A stretch of 64,000 nt of DNA, taken from positions 310,001 to 374,000 of the forward strand of contig NZ_JACXBU010000003.1 in assembly GCF_014700075.1 (NCBI RefSeq), read 5' to 3'. Below are positions 17,268 through 26,283 of this stretch, piece by piece; positions within the stretch are counted from its first letter, which is position 1; each line of letters opens with the position of its first letter. The translations under genes were made by a program, and so were the position numbers. Below the pieces are notes generated by a model. That model had not been told where the DNA came from. It did no database searches and saw only the letters and a list, made by a program, of their open reading frames with translations. This stretch comes from Pseudomonas sp. JM0905a (GTDB lineage Bacteria > Pseudomonadota > Gammaproteobacteria > Pseudomonadales > Pseudomonadaceae).

Positions 17268-17969
17268 TTATCTCACCGAACGTAGGGGTGTCGCGAAGCG
17301 CGGCAGTACTCGGGCCAGCACTTCGGCGATGTAGCCGAGGAACAAGGTGCCGAGGGAGCTCTTGTAGTGCTGCGGGTCCGGGCTGCCGATGGCGAGCACG
17401 CCATGCAGGCCCTGATGTGCCAGGCTGACCACGGCCGCCGAGCCGACCTGGTCGCGTTCTTGCGCGCCGAACAGGAATTCCAGCTCATGGCTGCGCAGCA
17501 CGCCGCAGATGGTCTTGCCGCCGGCCAGCAGGCCCCCGATGCTCTGGTGCGCTTCGGCGGTGGTGACGCTGCGGCCCACCGGCAGGGTGTTTTCGCTGAA
17601 CAGGATGAGGCTGACGAAAGGCACCTGGAACTCATGGCGCAGGCTGTCTTCGACGGCGCCTACCACTTCTTCCAGGCTGGAGGCATCGAGCAGGTCGAGC
17701 ACCAGGCGACGGGTCTTGTCGAACAGCCGGTCGTTTTCCCGCGCTACGTCCATCAGCTGCGAAAGGCGATGGCGCATCTCGATGTTGCGTTCGCGGAGCA
17801 GCTTCACCTGGCGCTCCACCAGGGACACGGCGTCGCCGGGCTGGTGGGGGATGCGCATCTCGGGAATCAGCTCTTCATGCTGGACGAAGAACTCCGGATG
17901 GAGGCGCAGGTAAGCGGCCACCGTCTCGGAGTCGAGGTGCTGCGGCGGTTCCTGGTGCTGGTCGGTCAT
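17268..17969 (-). CDS. DUF484 family GAF-like protein
   Basis: A 233-aa DUF484 protein. The N-terminal helical region ([21 protein letters not shown] ... [30 protein letters not shown]) is a coiled coil preceding a GAF-like domain. The function is unknown; it is conserved between dapF and xerC in gammaproteobacteria. The start is ATG 17969, which overlaps the dapF stop (ATGA, 17966-17969), so coupling is likely; upstream in-frame codons belong to the dapF shadow. Confidence 0.9.
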   Translation of the reverse strand: MTDQHQEPPQHLDSETVAAYLRLHPEFFVQHEELIPEMRIPHQPGDAVSLVERQVKLLRERNIEMRHRLSQLMDVARENDRLFDKTRRLVLDLLDASSLEEVVGAVEDSLRHEFQVPFVSLILFSENTLPVGRSVTTAEAHQSIGGLLAGGKTICGVLRSHELEFLFGAQERDQVGSAAVVSLAHQGLHGVLAIGSPDPQHYKSSLGTLFLGYIAEVLARVLPRFATPLRSVR

Positions 17970-18796
17970 AGGCGAACCTGTCCTTCGAATACGCGGACGG
18001 CGGGTCCGGTCATCATAACGGGCTGACCCGGGCCGGCCCACTCGATGGAGAGGCGGCCGCCAGGCAGTTCGAGTTGTACCGGGGAGTCCATCCAGCCCTG
18101 GCGGATCGCGGCGACTGCCGCGGCGCAGGCGCCGGTGCCGCAGGCCTGGGTTTCCCCGGCGCCACGTTCCCAGACGCGCAGTTTCGCCTGCTTGCGGTCG
18201 ACGATCTGCAGGAAGCCCACGTTCACCCGCTGCGGGAAGCGCGGATGGTGCTCCAGCTTCGGCCCCAGGCTGTGCACCGGGGCATTGGCGACGTCATCGA
18301 CGCGCAGCACGGCATGGGGGTTGCCCATGGAAATGGCTGCCAGCTCGACGATCTGGCCGTCCACTTCCACCGGGTAGTTCAGGGCTTCGGCGTCGGCGAC
18401 GAAGGGAATCTGTTGTGGGACCAGGCGCGGTGGTCCCATGTCCACGGTCACTTGCCCATCCGGGCGGACATCCAGCTCGATGATGCCGCTCTTGGTTTCG
18501 ACGCGGATGCGCTTCTTCACCGTCAGGCGCTTGTCGATGACGAAGCGGGCGAAGCAGCGCGCGCCGTTGCCGCACTGCTCCACTTCCGAACCATCGGAGT
18601 TGAAGATGCGGTAGCGGAAGTCGACGTCCGGATTGGTCGGCGCTTCGACGATCAGCAGTTGGTCGAAACCGATGCCCGTGTGGCGGTCACCCCACTGCTT
18701 GGCGTGCTTGGGCTGGATATGGGCGTGCTGGCTGACCAGGTCGAGGACCATGAAGTCGTTGCCGAGGCCGTGCATCTTGGTGAAGCGCAATAGCAT
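17966..18796 (-). CDS. dapF: Diaminopimelate epimerase
   Basis: A 276-aa epimerase converting LL- to meso-diaminopimelate for lysine and peptidoglycan synthesis. Both catalytic cysteines are present in their motifs: [19 protein letters not shown] and [16 protein letters not shown]. It starts [19 protein letters not shown], typical for the family; the upstream in-frame codons overlap lysA and are discarded. The gap to lysA is 10 nt, so lysA-dapF-DUF484-xerC-yigB form one operon. Confidence 0.97.
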   Translation of the reverse strand: MLLRFTKMHGLGNDFMVLDLVSQHAHIQPKHAKQWGDRHTGIGFDQLLIVEAPTNPDVDFRYRIFNSDGSEVEQCGNGARCFARFVIDKRLTVKKRIRVETKSGIIELDVRPDGQVTVDMGPPRLVPQQIPFVADAEALNYPVEVDGQIVELAAISMGNPHAVLRVDDVANAPVHSLGPKLEHHPRFPQRVNVGFLQIVDRKQAKLRVWERGAGETQACGTGACAAAVAAIRQGWMDSPVQLELPGGRLSIEWAGPGQPVMMTGPAVRVFEGQVRL

Positions 18797-18806
18797 GGAT
18801 GCGCCC

Positions 18807-20054
18807 TCACTGCGGCAGCAGGCTTTCGCCGGCGTAAAGGTCTTCGATCGTTTCGCGGCGGCGCACCTCGAAGGCTTGCTCGCCATCTACCAGCACCTCG
18901 GCGGCGCGGCCGCGGGTGTTGTAGTTGGAGCTCATCACGAAACCGTAGGCGCCGGCGGAGCGAATCGCCAGCAGATCGCCCTCGGCGAGCACGAGATTGC
19001 GCTCGCGGGCGAGGAAGTCGCCTGTCTCGCAGATCGGGCCAACCAGGTCGTAGGTGCGCTCGGCGCCGCTGTGCGGTTGCACCGGCACCACGTCCATCCA
19101 GGCCTCGTAGAGCGCCGGACGGATCAGGTCATTCATGGCCGCGTCGATCACGGCGAAATCCTTTTGTTCTGTGTGCTTGAGGTATTCCACCTGGGTCAGC
19201 AGCACGCCGGCATTGGCGACGATGGAACGGCCGGGCTCGAACAGCAGCTCGAGGTTGCGGCCATCGATGCGCTGGCGCACCGCCTGGATGTACTCGCCGG
19301 GCAGCGGAGGCTGCTCGTCGCGGTAGCGCACGCCAAGGCCGCCGCCGAGGTCCAGGTGGCGAATCTTGATGCCGCGCTCGTTCAGGCGATCGATCAGAGC
19401 CAGCAGGCGGTCGAGGGCATCGAGGAAGGGCTCCAGGCTGGTGAGCTGGGAGCCGATGTGGCAGTCGACGCCGATCACTTCGAGGTTCGGCAGGCTGGCG
19501 GCCTGGACATAGACAGCTTCGGCTTCGTCGATGGAGATGCCGAACTTGTTTTCCTTCAGGCCGGTGGCGATGTACGGATGGGTGCCGGCATCGACGTCCG
19601 GGTTGACCCGCAGGGACACGGGCGCCTTCGTCTCCATGGCCGCAGCCACGTTCTGCAGGCGTTCCAGCTCATTGCGCGACTCGACATTGAAGCAGTGCAC
19701 GCCGGCTTCCAGGGCGCGGCGCATGTCGTCGCGGCTCTTGCCGACGCCGGAGAAGACGATGCGCGAGGCGTCGCCGCCTGCGGCCAGCACGCGCTCCAGC
19801 TCACCGCTGGAAACGATGTCGAAACCCGCACCCAGGCGGGCCAGCAGGTTCAGCACGCCAAGGTTTGAATTGGCCTTGACCGCGTAGCAGACCATGCCCG
19901 CATGACCGGCCAGAGCGTCGGCGTAAGCCTTGTAGCCGGCCTCGATGGCTGCGCGGGAATAGACATAGGTGGGCGTGCCGAAGCGAGCGGCGATATCGGA
20001 CAGCGCTACGCCTTCCGCGAACAGCTCCCCGTCGCGGTACGTGAAAGCGTCCAT
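18807..20054 (-). CDS. lysA: Diaminopimelate decarboxylase
   Basis: A 415-aa PLP-dependent fold-III decarboxylase that turns meso-diaminopimelate into lysine. The PLP lysine lies in YAVKANSN, with HIGSQ, the glycine-rich LDLGGGLGV(R) and C-terminal [11 protein letters not shown] present. Length is normal. It follows the lipoprotein gene lptM by 14 nt and precedes dapF. Confidence 0.97.
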   Translation of the reverse strand: MDAFTYRDGELFAEGVALSDIAARFGTPTYVYSRAAIEAGYKAYADALAGHAGMVCYAVKANSNLGVLNLLARLGAGFDIVSSGELERVLAAGGDASRIVFSGVGKSRDDMRRALEAGVHCFNVESRNELERLQNVAAAMETKAPVSLRVNPDVDAGTHPYIATGLKENKFGISIDEAEAVYVQAASLPNLEVIGVDCHIGSQLTSLEPFLDALDRLLALIDRLNERGIKIRHLDLGGGLGVRYRDEQPPLPGEYIQAVRQRIDGRNLELLFEPGRSIVANAGVLLTQVEYLKHTEQKDFAVIDAAMNDLIRPALYEAWMDVVPVQPHSGAERTYDLVGPICETGDFLARERNLVLAEGDLLAIRSAGAYGFVMSSNYNTRGRAAEVLVDGEQAFEVRRRETIEDLYAGESLLPQ

Positions 20055-20068
20055 GACTGCTCCCCTGA

Positions 20069-20209
20069 TCAGCGGATGTACACGTCTTTCTGGTGTTCTT
20101 TCGCTGCTTTCTCGTCGTCAGGCATGTAGAGCGGGCCTTTCTGGCCGCAGCCGGCCAGCAGGCAGGCGGCGGCGAGCAGGGCGACGAAGGGGGCGTGGAG
20201 TCGCTTCAT
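20069..20209 (-). CDS. lptM: LptM/LppL small lipoprotein
   Basis: A 46-aa lipoprotein: [21 protein letters not shown] with lipobox LAGC (Cys21) and the conserved [11 protein letters not shown] after it, the signature of the YifL/LptM family. LptM assists maturation of the LPS export complex LptDE in E. coli; in Pseudomonas the gene is called lppL. I start at ATG 20209. It leads the lysA operon, as in E. coli (yifL-dapF). Confidence 0.9.
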   Translation of the reverse strand: MKRLHAPFVALLAAACLLAGCGQKGPLYMPDDEKAAKEHQKDVYIR

Positions 20210-20348
20210 GACGGAATCCTTGCAGAAAACGTGAATTGTTCCGGAGTATACCGACCCCCCGACGCCTTGCCTATTCAGTGAAATTCCCGTCCGGCGTGGC
20301 CTGCGGGCCTGTGCGGAGCTAGCATTGGCGGCTTGAAAAGGAGCGCTC

Positions 20349-21395
20349 ATGGACAACGCCGCAACCCTCGCCGGCTCGGTCTCGGTCGCCTATCTGCAAG
20401 GCCTGGTGGAGCGCATCGAACAGTTCGGTGTGGCCCCTGCCAAGCTGCTTGGCCATGTCCACCTGACCCCCGCGATTTTGGCCCAGCGTGACCAGCGCAT
20501 CGCCGCCAGTGCTTATCTAGAGCTGCTCGGCCATGCCGCGCGGTTATCCGGCGATCCCCACCTCGGCCTGCACCTGGGCGAGGCGGTGCGTCCGGGCCAC
20601 TACGGCGTGCTGGGTTTCCTGTTGATGAGCTGCGCGACCTTGGCTGACGCCCTGCATCGCCAGGCGCGCTATGCGGCGCTGGTGGGCAACCTGGGCCGGG
20701 TCGAGCTGGCCGACGAGCCGCCCCGCGACGGCCTGGAGCCCCAGGTGGCGCACAGTTGGGAGTCCATCCTGCCGCAGCAGCGCGCGCTGCTGGCGGAAGA
20801 AACCCTTTCCGGCTGGGTGACCTTCGGCCGCTGGATCACTGGGCTGGACATCCCGCCCACCGAGGTGCGCTTCCAGCATCCGGCGCCAACGGACACCACG
20901 GAGTACCAGCGGATATTCCGTTGCCCGGTGCTTTTCGGTCAGGCGGACAATGCGCTGGTCTTCCCCAAGCGCCTGCTCGCCACGCCCCTCGGCCAGGCCG
21001 ATGCCGATGTCCGCCGGTTGTTCGACGACTATGCCGAGCGCCTGCTCGGGGAGCTGCGCCAGGGCCACAGCGTGCTGGATCGCGCCCGCGAGCTGCTGGC
21101 CGCTCAGCTGTCCGCCGAAGGACCGGACCTGGAGCACCTGGCCAAGGCCCTGGCGCTGAGCTCGCGTACCTTGCAGCGCCGTCTGCGCGAGGCCGGGTTA
21201 TCCTTCAGCCGGTTGGTGGACGAGACGCGCCAGCAACTGGTGCTGCACTATTTGCGCGACCCCGCCCTTGAGTTGGCCGATATCGCCTTCCTGGTCGGAT
21301 TCAGCGAGCCTGGCTCCCTGGGCCGCGCCTTTCGCCGCTGGACCGGCCAGAGCCTGGGTGACTACCGTCGCCCTTCACCCCCATTAATGCCCTGA
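20349..21395 (+). CDS. AraC-family transcriptional regulator
   Basis: A 348-aa regulator with an N-terminal Arabinose_bd-type sensing domain (about 20-210) and a C-terminal AraC HTH pair: [26 protein letters not shown] and [28 protein letters not shown]. This architecture is shared with OruR/ArgR-like and virulence-associated regulators. The ligand is unknown. It is divergent from lptM and 11 nt ahead of cyaY on the same strand; in P. aeruginosa, as I recall it, cyaY directly follows lppL, so this gene is an extra insertion. Confidence 0.9.
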   Translation: MDNAATLAGSVSVAYLQGLVERIEQFGVAPAKLLGHVHLTPAILAQRDQRIAASAYLELLGHAARLSGDPHLGLHLGEAVRPGHYGVLGFLLMSCATLADALHRQARYAALVGNLGRVELADEPPRDGLEPQVAHSWESILPQQRALLAEETLSGWVTFGRWITGLDIPPTEVRFQHPAPTDTTEYQRIFRCPVLFGQADNALVFPKRLLATPLGQADADVRRLFDDYAERLLGELRQGHSVLDRARELLAAQLSAEGPDLEHLAKALALSSRTLQRRLREAGLSFSRLVDETRQQLVLHYLRDPALELADIAFLVGFSEPGSLGRAFRRWTGQSLGDYRRPSPPLMP

Positions 21396-21406
21396 GGTAA
21401 ACCCTG

Positions 21407-21739
21407 ATGAGTTTGAGCGAAGCCCAGTTCCACGATCTGGTGGACGAAGTCCAGGAGCGCGTGGAAGACGTGTTCGACGACAGCGACCTGGACCTGGACC
21501 TGGAAAACAGCGGCGGCGTCCTGACCGTGCGCTTCGAGAACGGCAGCCAGCTGATCTTCAGCCGCCAGGAGCCGCTGCGCCAGCTCTGGGTGGCGGCGCG
21601 TTCGGGGGGCTTCCACTTCGACTACGACCAGGCCAGCGGTCGCTGGATCTGCGACAGCAGCGAAGAGCCCCTGGGCGAGCTACTCAACCGCGTGACCCGC
21701 GAGCAGGCGGGCGAAGACATTGAGTTCGACGAACTCTGA
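21407..21739 (+). CDS. cyaY: CyaY frataxin-like iron chaperone
   Basis: A 110-aa frataxin homologue: MSLSEAQFHDLVDEVQERVEDVF, an acidic first helix (DDSDLDLDLENSGGVLTV) for iron binding, and a beta sheet with QLWVAARSGGFHFDY and RWICDSS. It regulates iron-sulfur cluster assembly on IscS/IscU. It starts 11 nt after the AraC regulator stop, with TGAGGTAA upstream. Confidence 0.95.
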   Translation: MSLSEAQFHDLVDEVQERVEDVFDDSDLDLDLENSGGVLTVRFENGSQLIFSRQEPLRQLWVAARSGGFHFDYDQASGRWICDSSEEPLGELLNRVTREQAGEDIEFDEL

Positions 21740-21923
21740 CAGCGCGCCTTCGGCACGCTACCCGTCGCCATGCATCCGACGCTGTTGTCTGGACGACAGC
21801 GACGTGTGCGTAGGTTGTGGCCGTACCCTGGCGGAAATCTGCGAGTGGAACGGGGCCAGCGACCAGCGGCGCCGCGAAATCTGCGCCTCCGCCCAGCAAC
21901 GACGGCGGCCTGCGCCGGGCTGA
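21720..21923 (+). CDS. DUF1289 protein, TTG start overlapping cyaY
   Basis: A 67-aa cysteine-rich protein: PSPCIRRCCLDDSDVCVGCGRTLAEICEWNGASDQRRREI is the DUF1289 signature, with a likely metal-binding Cys set. No ATG or GTG precedes the motif in frame; the only candidate start is TTG at 21720, inside the last codons of cyaY (20-nt overlap). Translational coupling to cyaY is likely. Function unknown. Confidence 0.8.
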   Translation: MSSTNSDSAPSARYPSPCIRRCCLDDSDVCVGCGRTLAEICEWNGASDQRRREICASAQQRRRPAPG

Positions 21924-22001
21924 CCGGGCGGTCTTGCCAATTGCAGGCGGCCTGACGTACTGTCGGGCTTCCGGGCAAGTTGTCCGGCCAGACAAAATCT
22001 G

Positions 22002-22036
22002 AAACCCCGCCTTCGGGCGGGGTTTTGCTTTTTTCG
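22002..22036 (+). terminator. Intrinsic terminator after cyaY-DUF1289
   Basis: AAACCCCGCC pairs with GGCGGGGTTT across a TTCG tetraloop, followed by TGCTTTTTTC. Confidence 0.9.
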
Positions 22037-22064
22037 TAACCTGCAAAGGAGTCGCGCGTTCGCC

Positions 22065-22472
22065 ATGAACACCCACCCGTCCATCACCATTACCCGTCTC
22101 GACCTGCAACGCCTGGAGCGCCTGCTCGACAGCCTGGAGGAGTTCGGCCCCGCCGCCGAGGCGCTGGAACGCGAGCTGGCTCGCGCCCAGGTGGTTGGCC
22201 ACGAGGAGGTTCCGCCGGGCGTCGTCACCATGAATTCCCGCGTGCATTGCCGTGAGGAAAGCAGTGGCAAGGACTACCACCTGACCCTGGTCTACCCGGA
22301 AGACGCGGGTGGCGAAGGCAAGGTATCCATCCTTGCCCCGGTGGGCAGCGCATTGCTTGGCCTGTCTGTCGGCCAGCACATCGATTGGCCGGTGCCTGGT
22401 GGCAAGACCCTCAAACTGACCCTGCTGGCTGTCGAGTACCAGCCCGAAGCGGCCGGCGAATACGCGCGCTGA
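22065..22472 (+). CDS. rnk: Rnk, nucleoside diphosphate kinase regulator
   Basis: A 135-aa protein with an N-terminal Rnk helix (RLDLQRLERLLDSLEEF) and a C-terminal GreA/GreB-like domain (SSGKDYHLTLVYPEDAGGEGKVSILAPVGSALLGL, LTLLAVEYQPEA). It lacks the GreA coiled coil and binds RNA polymerase. In P. aeruginosa and E. coli it raises nucleoside diphosphate kinase and can suppress algR2 (algQ) phenotypes. The gene has its own RBS (AAAGGAG) after the upstream terminator. Confidence 0.92.
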   Translation: MNTHPSITITRLDLQRLERLLDSLEEFGPAAEALERELARAQVVGHEEVPPGVVTMNSRVHCREESSGKDYHLTLVYPEDAGGEGKVSILAPVGSALLGLSVGQHIDWPVPGGKTLKLTLLAVEYQPEAAGEYAR

Positions 22473-22505
22473 TTCATCCTCTGCTGCGTTTTCGGGCTGA
22501 GCTGT

Positions 22506-22605
22506 TGTAGGGGCGATTTCAATCGCCAAGCGGACCGTAGGTTCGCTCTCTGTGGTTCACATGGGGGCAGCTTCGCCGCCCTTGGCGATTGAATTCGCCC
22601 CTACA
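22506..22605. repeat. REP/BIME-like inverted repeat between rnk and cyaA
   Basis: Arms 22506-22530 and 22581-22605 are 25 bp with one mismatch around 50 nt of spacer. Each arm contains its own small palindrome (GGGCGA ... TCGCC), as in Pseudomonas extragenic palindromes. A third related segment with GTGGCTTCAGCCAC lies near 22645-22660. It sits between the convergent genes rnk and cyaA. Confidence 0.7.
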
Positions 22606-22686
22606 GCGCAAGCCCGGCAGCTGAGTCCAACCCGTTGGGCTTCGTGGCTTCAGCCACAACCTACGACAGGACCTTGTCCTGCTGAT

Positions 22687-25524
22687 TCAACCGTCGTGCA
22701 ACGCGCGGTTCAGCCTTTCTTCCAGCTCAACCTTGTAGCGCAGGTAGTGCACGGTCTGTGCCTGGCCCCGACCCGCCACCCGCGACAGGTCGAGGTCGGT
22801 GATGTAGCAGGGGTAGCGTTCCGGCTCTCGGCGCTGGGCGAGGATGTGCCGGGCCACGGCGGCGAACAGGCCGGCACCGTATTCCAGCTCGGAGAACTCC
22901 CGGTGGTTGCAGTAGAGGGTCACGTGCACCTGTCCCTGCTCGGCCGGCTCGACGATGGCCTGCACGTCATAGAAGGGATGGCTGACCGCTGCTGACGGCG
23001 CTGCGCGGCGCTCCAACTGGCGGCCTTGACGCACCACCTCGTAATAGAAGATTTCCGGCGTCGGCACGGCCACGGGGTTGTCCAGTGGCAGCAGGGCATT
23101 GCGCCGGTAGAGCAGCGACTGCAGGAAGCGGTGCAGCGGTGTCAGCAAGCTCTGTTCGTCGCGGAATGGCAGGCGCTGGCGCCACAGGGCGTTGTGTTCG
23201 TCCAGCAGGCTGATTTCGGCGATCTCACCGACCTGGCGATAGAACACCTGGATGCAGTTCGGCCGGCCCAGGGGGAGAATCACCGCCAGGTCCTGGTCCT
23301 CCAGCGCATGTCGGTCCAGCTGCAGCGGGCTGTAGCCCGGCAGGTCGCGGCCCAGGTGTTCCACCAGGGCCGGCAGGTCGGTGAGGCTCGCGTGGCTGAC
23401 CTGGCCCGGTTCCAGTTGCAGCACATGGAAGCGCTGCTGCACCTGCAGCAGGAAGCGGGGTACTCCGGCAGCACCGAGCAGCTCCTGGGCGTCGTCGAAC
23501 AACTCCTGCACCCGCTGGCCAATGGCTTGGGCGCGGTTGCGGCAGAAGCAGCGCACCCGCAGGCCGGGCCGTTCGCCGCTGGCAGGCAGGCTGTTGAGGT
23601 AGTCGCGCAGGCAGGCGAGCAGGGCATCCGGGCCGTCGTAGCGGCTGACCAGCAGCTCGTTCCAGCTGTTCAGGATGACTTGATCGATGGTCACCACCAG
23701 GTTCTCGCGCACCCCGGAGTAGCCCAGGGCGTCGGTACGTTCGGTGGTCATGTGGAGGTTCTTCTGGCTGTGCTGCTTCAGCGGGTCGACCCCGACATTC
23801 ACCAGCAACAGCACTTCCGACGGCACTCCCGCGCGCAACAGGGCGTTTTCATCCACCTGCCCCAGTGGCTGGGGGAACGTCTGCTGCATGCTGGCCAGCA
23901 GGTTGGACAGCTCTTGTTCGGTCAGGTCGCTGGTGCCCGGATGCAGGGACAGGCGGGTGCCGGCATCGATCACGCCATTGCGGTGGCACCAGGCGAGCAG
24001 GGGAATCAGTTCGCGACTGCGCTTGAGCGGCGCGAAGTCCCGCCACTCGAGGGTATTCAGGCTGCCGGAGAACAGCGCCCATTGGGTCTCGCCCCCGGCG
24101 TCCGGGCTAGGGTATTGCACCAGGGTCAGTGTGTCTTCGGCGATGTCCGGGGCGATCCCCGGGTTGATGAACTCGACCTTGCCCGCCTTGCGTTCGAACG
24201 CGGCGTAGAGGCGCCGTCCGAGCACGCCCAGATCGCGACTGCTGAGGGTCCCGATAGCTTGTTCGCTACGTGCGAACTGGGACAGGAAGCGATAGCTGTA
24301 GGTGAGTTCGTTGACCAGCGCGCGACGCTCGGCCAGCACCTGGCGCACCTTCCATTGGCTGCGGCTGTCCAGCATCGCCAGTTGCCGAGGCTGCCAGTGC
24401 CACTCGGCGGTCAGGCGTTCCAGCAACAGCCGCTGCCAGCTCTTGCTGCGGTTGCGCGGCGGCCGGCTGAGCTTCTTGTTCACTTTGAGGTAAAGGCAGC
24501 GGCGAATCAGTTCCAGCCGCTCGGTCTCGTTGCGCTCACGCAGGTACTCCTCCAGGCGGCGGTAAACCACCATGTAAGGGTCCAGCTCGTCCAGGTCCAG
24601 GCGGTTGGCGTAGACCGCTTCCTTGAAGCGCAACGACAGGCAGGCCACTCGCGGGTGCTCGCTGGCGTACACCTCGGTGAGTAGCAGCTTGAGTACGGAC
24701 TTGTAGGGAGACTCGATGCCCTTGTACAGCTGCCACATGCTGGCGCCGATGAACTCGCCAGGGGGAATGTGCGCCAGGTGGCCAAGGTCGAGAACTTCCT
24801 CGGCACGGATGAAACGCTTTGACAGTAGCGTGCTGGTGTATTCGGCATAGCGTGCTTCCTCGTACACCGGCACCAGCCACCAGAGCGGGGTGCGCCCGGC
24901 GAGCCAGATGGCGGTGCGATAGAACTCGTCCAGCAGCAGGTAGTGCTGGGTGGTGCCGCAGTCGTCGGAAGTCAGCCGCGTTTCGCGATCGCCCTGGGTG
25001 AAGCGCGCCGGGTCGATCAGGAAGAAGTGCGCTTCGGCACCCTGGCTGGCCGCCCACTCTTCCAGGGCCGTGCATTTGCGCTGCAGCTCGGCGATGGCAG
25101 CGGCATCCAGTTCCGGTGCGTGGCAGACCCAGATGTCCATGTCGCTCTGCTCGGCCTGAGCGATGGTGCCCAGGCTGCCCATCAGGAACAGGCCGTGGAT
25201 GGGCGTCGGCTGCGGACCGCGTCGTGCCTTGTAGGCAAAGGAACGGGTCAGCCGCTGGGCTTCAGCCAGCAGGTCGTCATCAGGCTCGAAGGCGGAGAGT
25301 CCGGCAGGTGTGGTGCCGGATACGTAGCCGGGAAGCAGGGGGTGATTGACGTGGAACAGCAACGGCAACAGCTTCAGGACCAGCTGCTGGCGGGTGGAAA
25401 GGGCCTGCATGGCACGATCCAGGCGGCCGTCATTGATCTTGAGGAAGCGGGCGCGCAGTTGCGCGAGGACCTTGCGGTCGATGCCGTCGTCGATGTCCGG
25501 GCGGATTTCCTGGGTGCGCGTCAT
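22687..25524 (-). CDS. cyaA: Class I adenylate cyclase
   Basis: A 945-aa class I (enterobacterial-type) adenylate cyclase making cAMP. The N-terminal catalytic half has HGLFLMGSLGTIAQAEQSDMDIWVCH, with the nucleotidyltransferase GS ... DxD core, and DSLHGPRV-type later conserved blocks; the C-terminal half is the regulatory region. I start at MTRTQEIRPDIDDGIDRKVL (ATG 25524), which matches the family; the longer frame to 25569 adds a non-conserved 15 residues. cAMP made here is used by Vfr in Pseudomonas. Confidence 0.93.
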   Translation of the reverse strand: MTRTQEIRPDIDDGIDRKVLAQLRARFLKINDGRLDRAMQALSTRQQLVLKLLPLLFHVNHPLLPGYVSGTTPAGLSAFEPDDDLLAEAQRLTRSFAYKARRGPQPTPIHGLFLMGSLGTIAQAEQSDMDIWVCHAPELDAAAIAELQRKCTALEEWAASQGAEAHFFLIDPARFTQGDRETRLTSDDCGTTQHYLLLDEFYRTAIWLAGRTPLWWLVPVYEEARYAEYTSTLLSKRFIRAEEVLDLGHLAHIPPGEFIGASMWQLYKGIESPYKSVLKLLLTEVYASEHPRVACLSLRFKEAVYANRLDLDELDPYMVVYRRLEEYLRERNETERLELIRRCLYLKVNKKLSRPPRNRSKSWQRLLLERLTAEWHWQPRQLAMLDSRSQWKVRQVLAERRALVNELTYSYRFLSQFARSEQAIGTLSSRDLGVLGRRLYAAFERKAGKVEFINPGIAPDIAEDTLTLVQYPSPDAGGETQWALFSGSLNTLEWRDFAPLKRSRELIPLLAWCHRNGVIDAGTRLSLHPGTSDLTEQELSNLLASMQQTFPQPLGQVDENALLRAGVPSEVLLLVNVGVDPLKQHSQKNLHMTTERTDALGYSGVRENLVVTIDQVILNSWNELLVSRYDGPDALLACLRDYLNSLPASGERPGLRVRCFCRNRAQAIGQRVQELFDDAQELLGAAGVPRFLLQVQQRFHVLQLEPGQVSHASLTDLPALVEHLGRDLPGYSPLQLDRHALEDQDLAVILPLGRPNCIQVFYRQVGEIAEISLLDEHNALWRQRLPFRDEQSLLTPLHRFLQSLLYRRNALLPLDNPVAVPTPEIFYYEVVRQGRQLERRAAPSAAVSHPFYDVQAIVEPAEQGQVHVTLYCNHREFSELEYGAGLFAAVARHILAQRREPERYPCYITDLDLSRVAGRGQAQTVHYLRYKVELEERLNRALHDG

Positions 25525-25625
25525 GCTCTGTTCTTGTCCCGATGCTGGAGGCTCGCCGGCGGCCTTCACCGCCGGCAGGCATCCGCATTGTATCGCCCGT
25601 TATGTTGCCGACTTGAGCGGCGGTG

Positions 25626-25868
25626 TCAGGCGGGCTGGGGCACGAGGATGGTGCGCAGCGCCTGGACGTGTTCGGCTGCGTCCAGTCCGAGGCTGGTCAG
25701 GTAGCCGCCGTCGGGCTGGGTGATCAGGCCTTTCTGGTGCAATCGCATGACTGCGGCCTGGGCTTTGGGGTTGGCGTTGTTGTGAACCTTCAGGCCTTCC
25801 TGGGTGTTGTCCAGGTTGAACAGGGCCAGCAGTTCGAATTCCGCGATGAGTTCGGGGGTGAAGACCAT
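25626..25868 (-). CDS. TIGR02647 family protein
   Basis: An 80-aa soluble protein (MVFTPELIAEFELLALFNLD ... YLTSLGLDAAEHVQ) of the TIGR02647 family, restricted mainly to Pseudomonas and relatives. It looks like a small winged-helix fold (LHQKGLITQPDGGYLTSLG), which would suggest DNA binding, but no function is known. Same position next to cyaA as in P. aeruginosa. Confidence 0.8.
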   Translation of the reverse strand: MVFTPELIAEFELLALFNLDNTQEGLKVHNNANPKAQAAVMRLHQKGLITQPDGGYLTSLGLDAAEHVQALRTILVPQPA

Positions 25869-25947
25869 GGTCGCTCCTAGTTCTTGTTGTACTGCAAAGG
25901 CCGACGATGGCCGGCCGGAATCTGGAGTCTGTGGAGTGTAGGCGAGG

Positions 25948-26226
25948 TCAGGCCTGATCTTCGGGCAGGTCCGGCAGTGCCCGCAAGGCCCTTTCGTACC
26001 ATTCGGTGTCGAAGGGGCGGTCCGCTGCGAGCATGGCGTCGATTTCGTGGGCCAGGACCAGGGCCATCAACTGGAGAATTTCCTCGCGCTCATAACCCAC
26101 CAGGGTCAGCTTGTTGAAGGTGGCGCGAGCGGCAGGCGGTTCGCCGGCCTCGATCTGGTTCTCGATGGCCTGGGTCAGGGTGGCCTCGGCGAAGGCCTCT
26201 TCACCGTCATCAATGTCGTCGGTCAT
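25948..26226 (-). CDS. Conserved hypothetical acidic protein
   Basis: A 92-aa acidic, helical protein (TLTQAIENQIEAGEPPAARATFNKLTLVGYEREEILQLMALVLAHEI), found in many Pseudomonas between argH and cyaA. No domain is recognised. It is upstream of the TIGR02647 gene on the same strand, 79 nt apart, and 57 nt after argH, so co-transcription with argH is possible. Confidence 0.75.
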   Translation of the reverse strand: MTDDIDDGEEAFAEATLTQAIENQIEAGEPPAARATFNKLTLVGYEREEILQLMALVLAHEIDAMLAADRPFDTEWYERALRALPDLPEDQA

Positions 26227-26283
26227 GGCGATGTCCTGTCGTCGGGGGAAACCGGGCGGCGTGGGTCGCCGCCCGGAGAGCGG

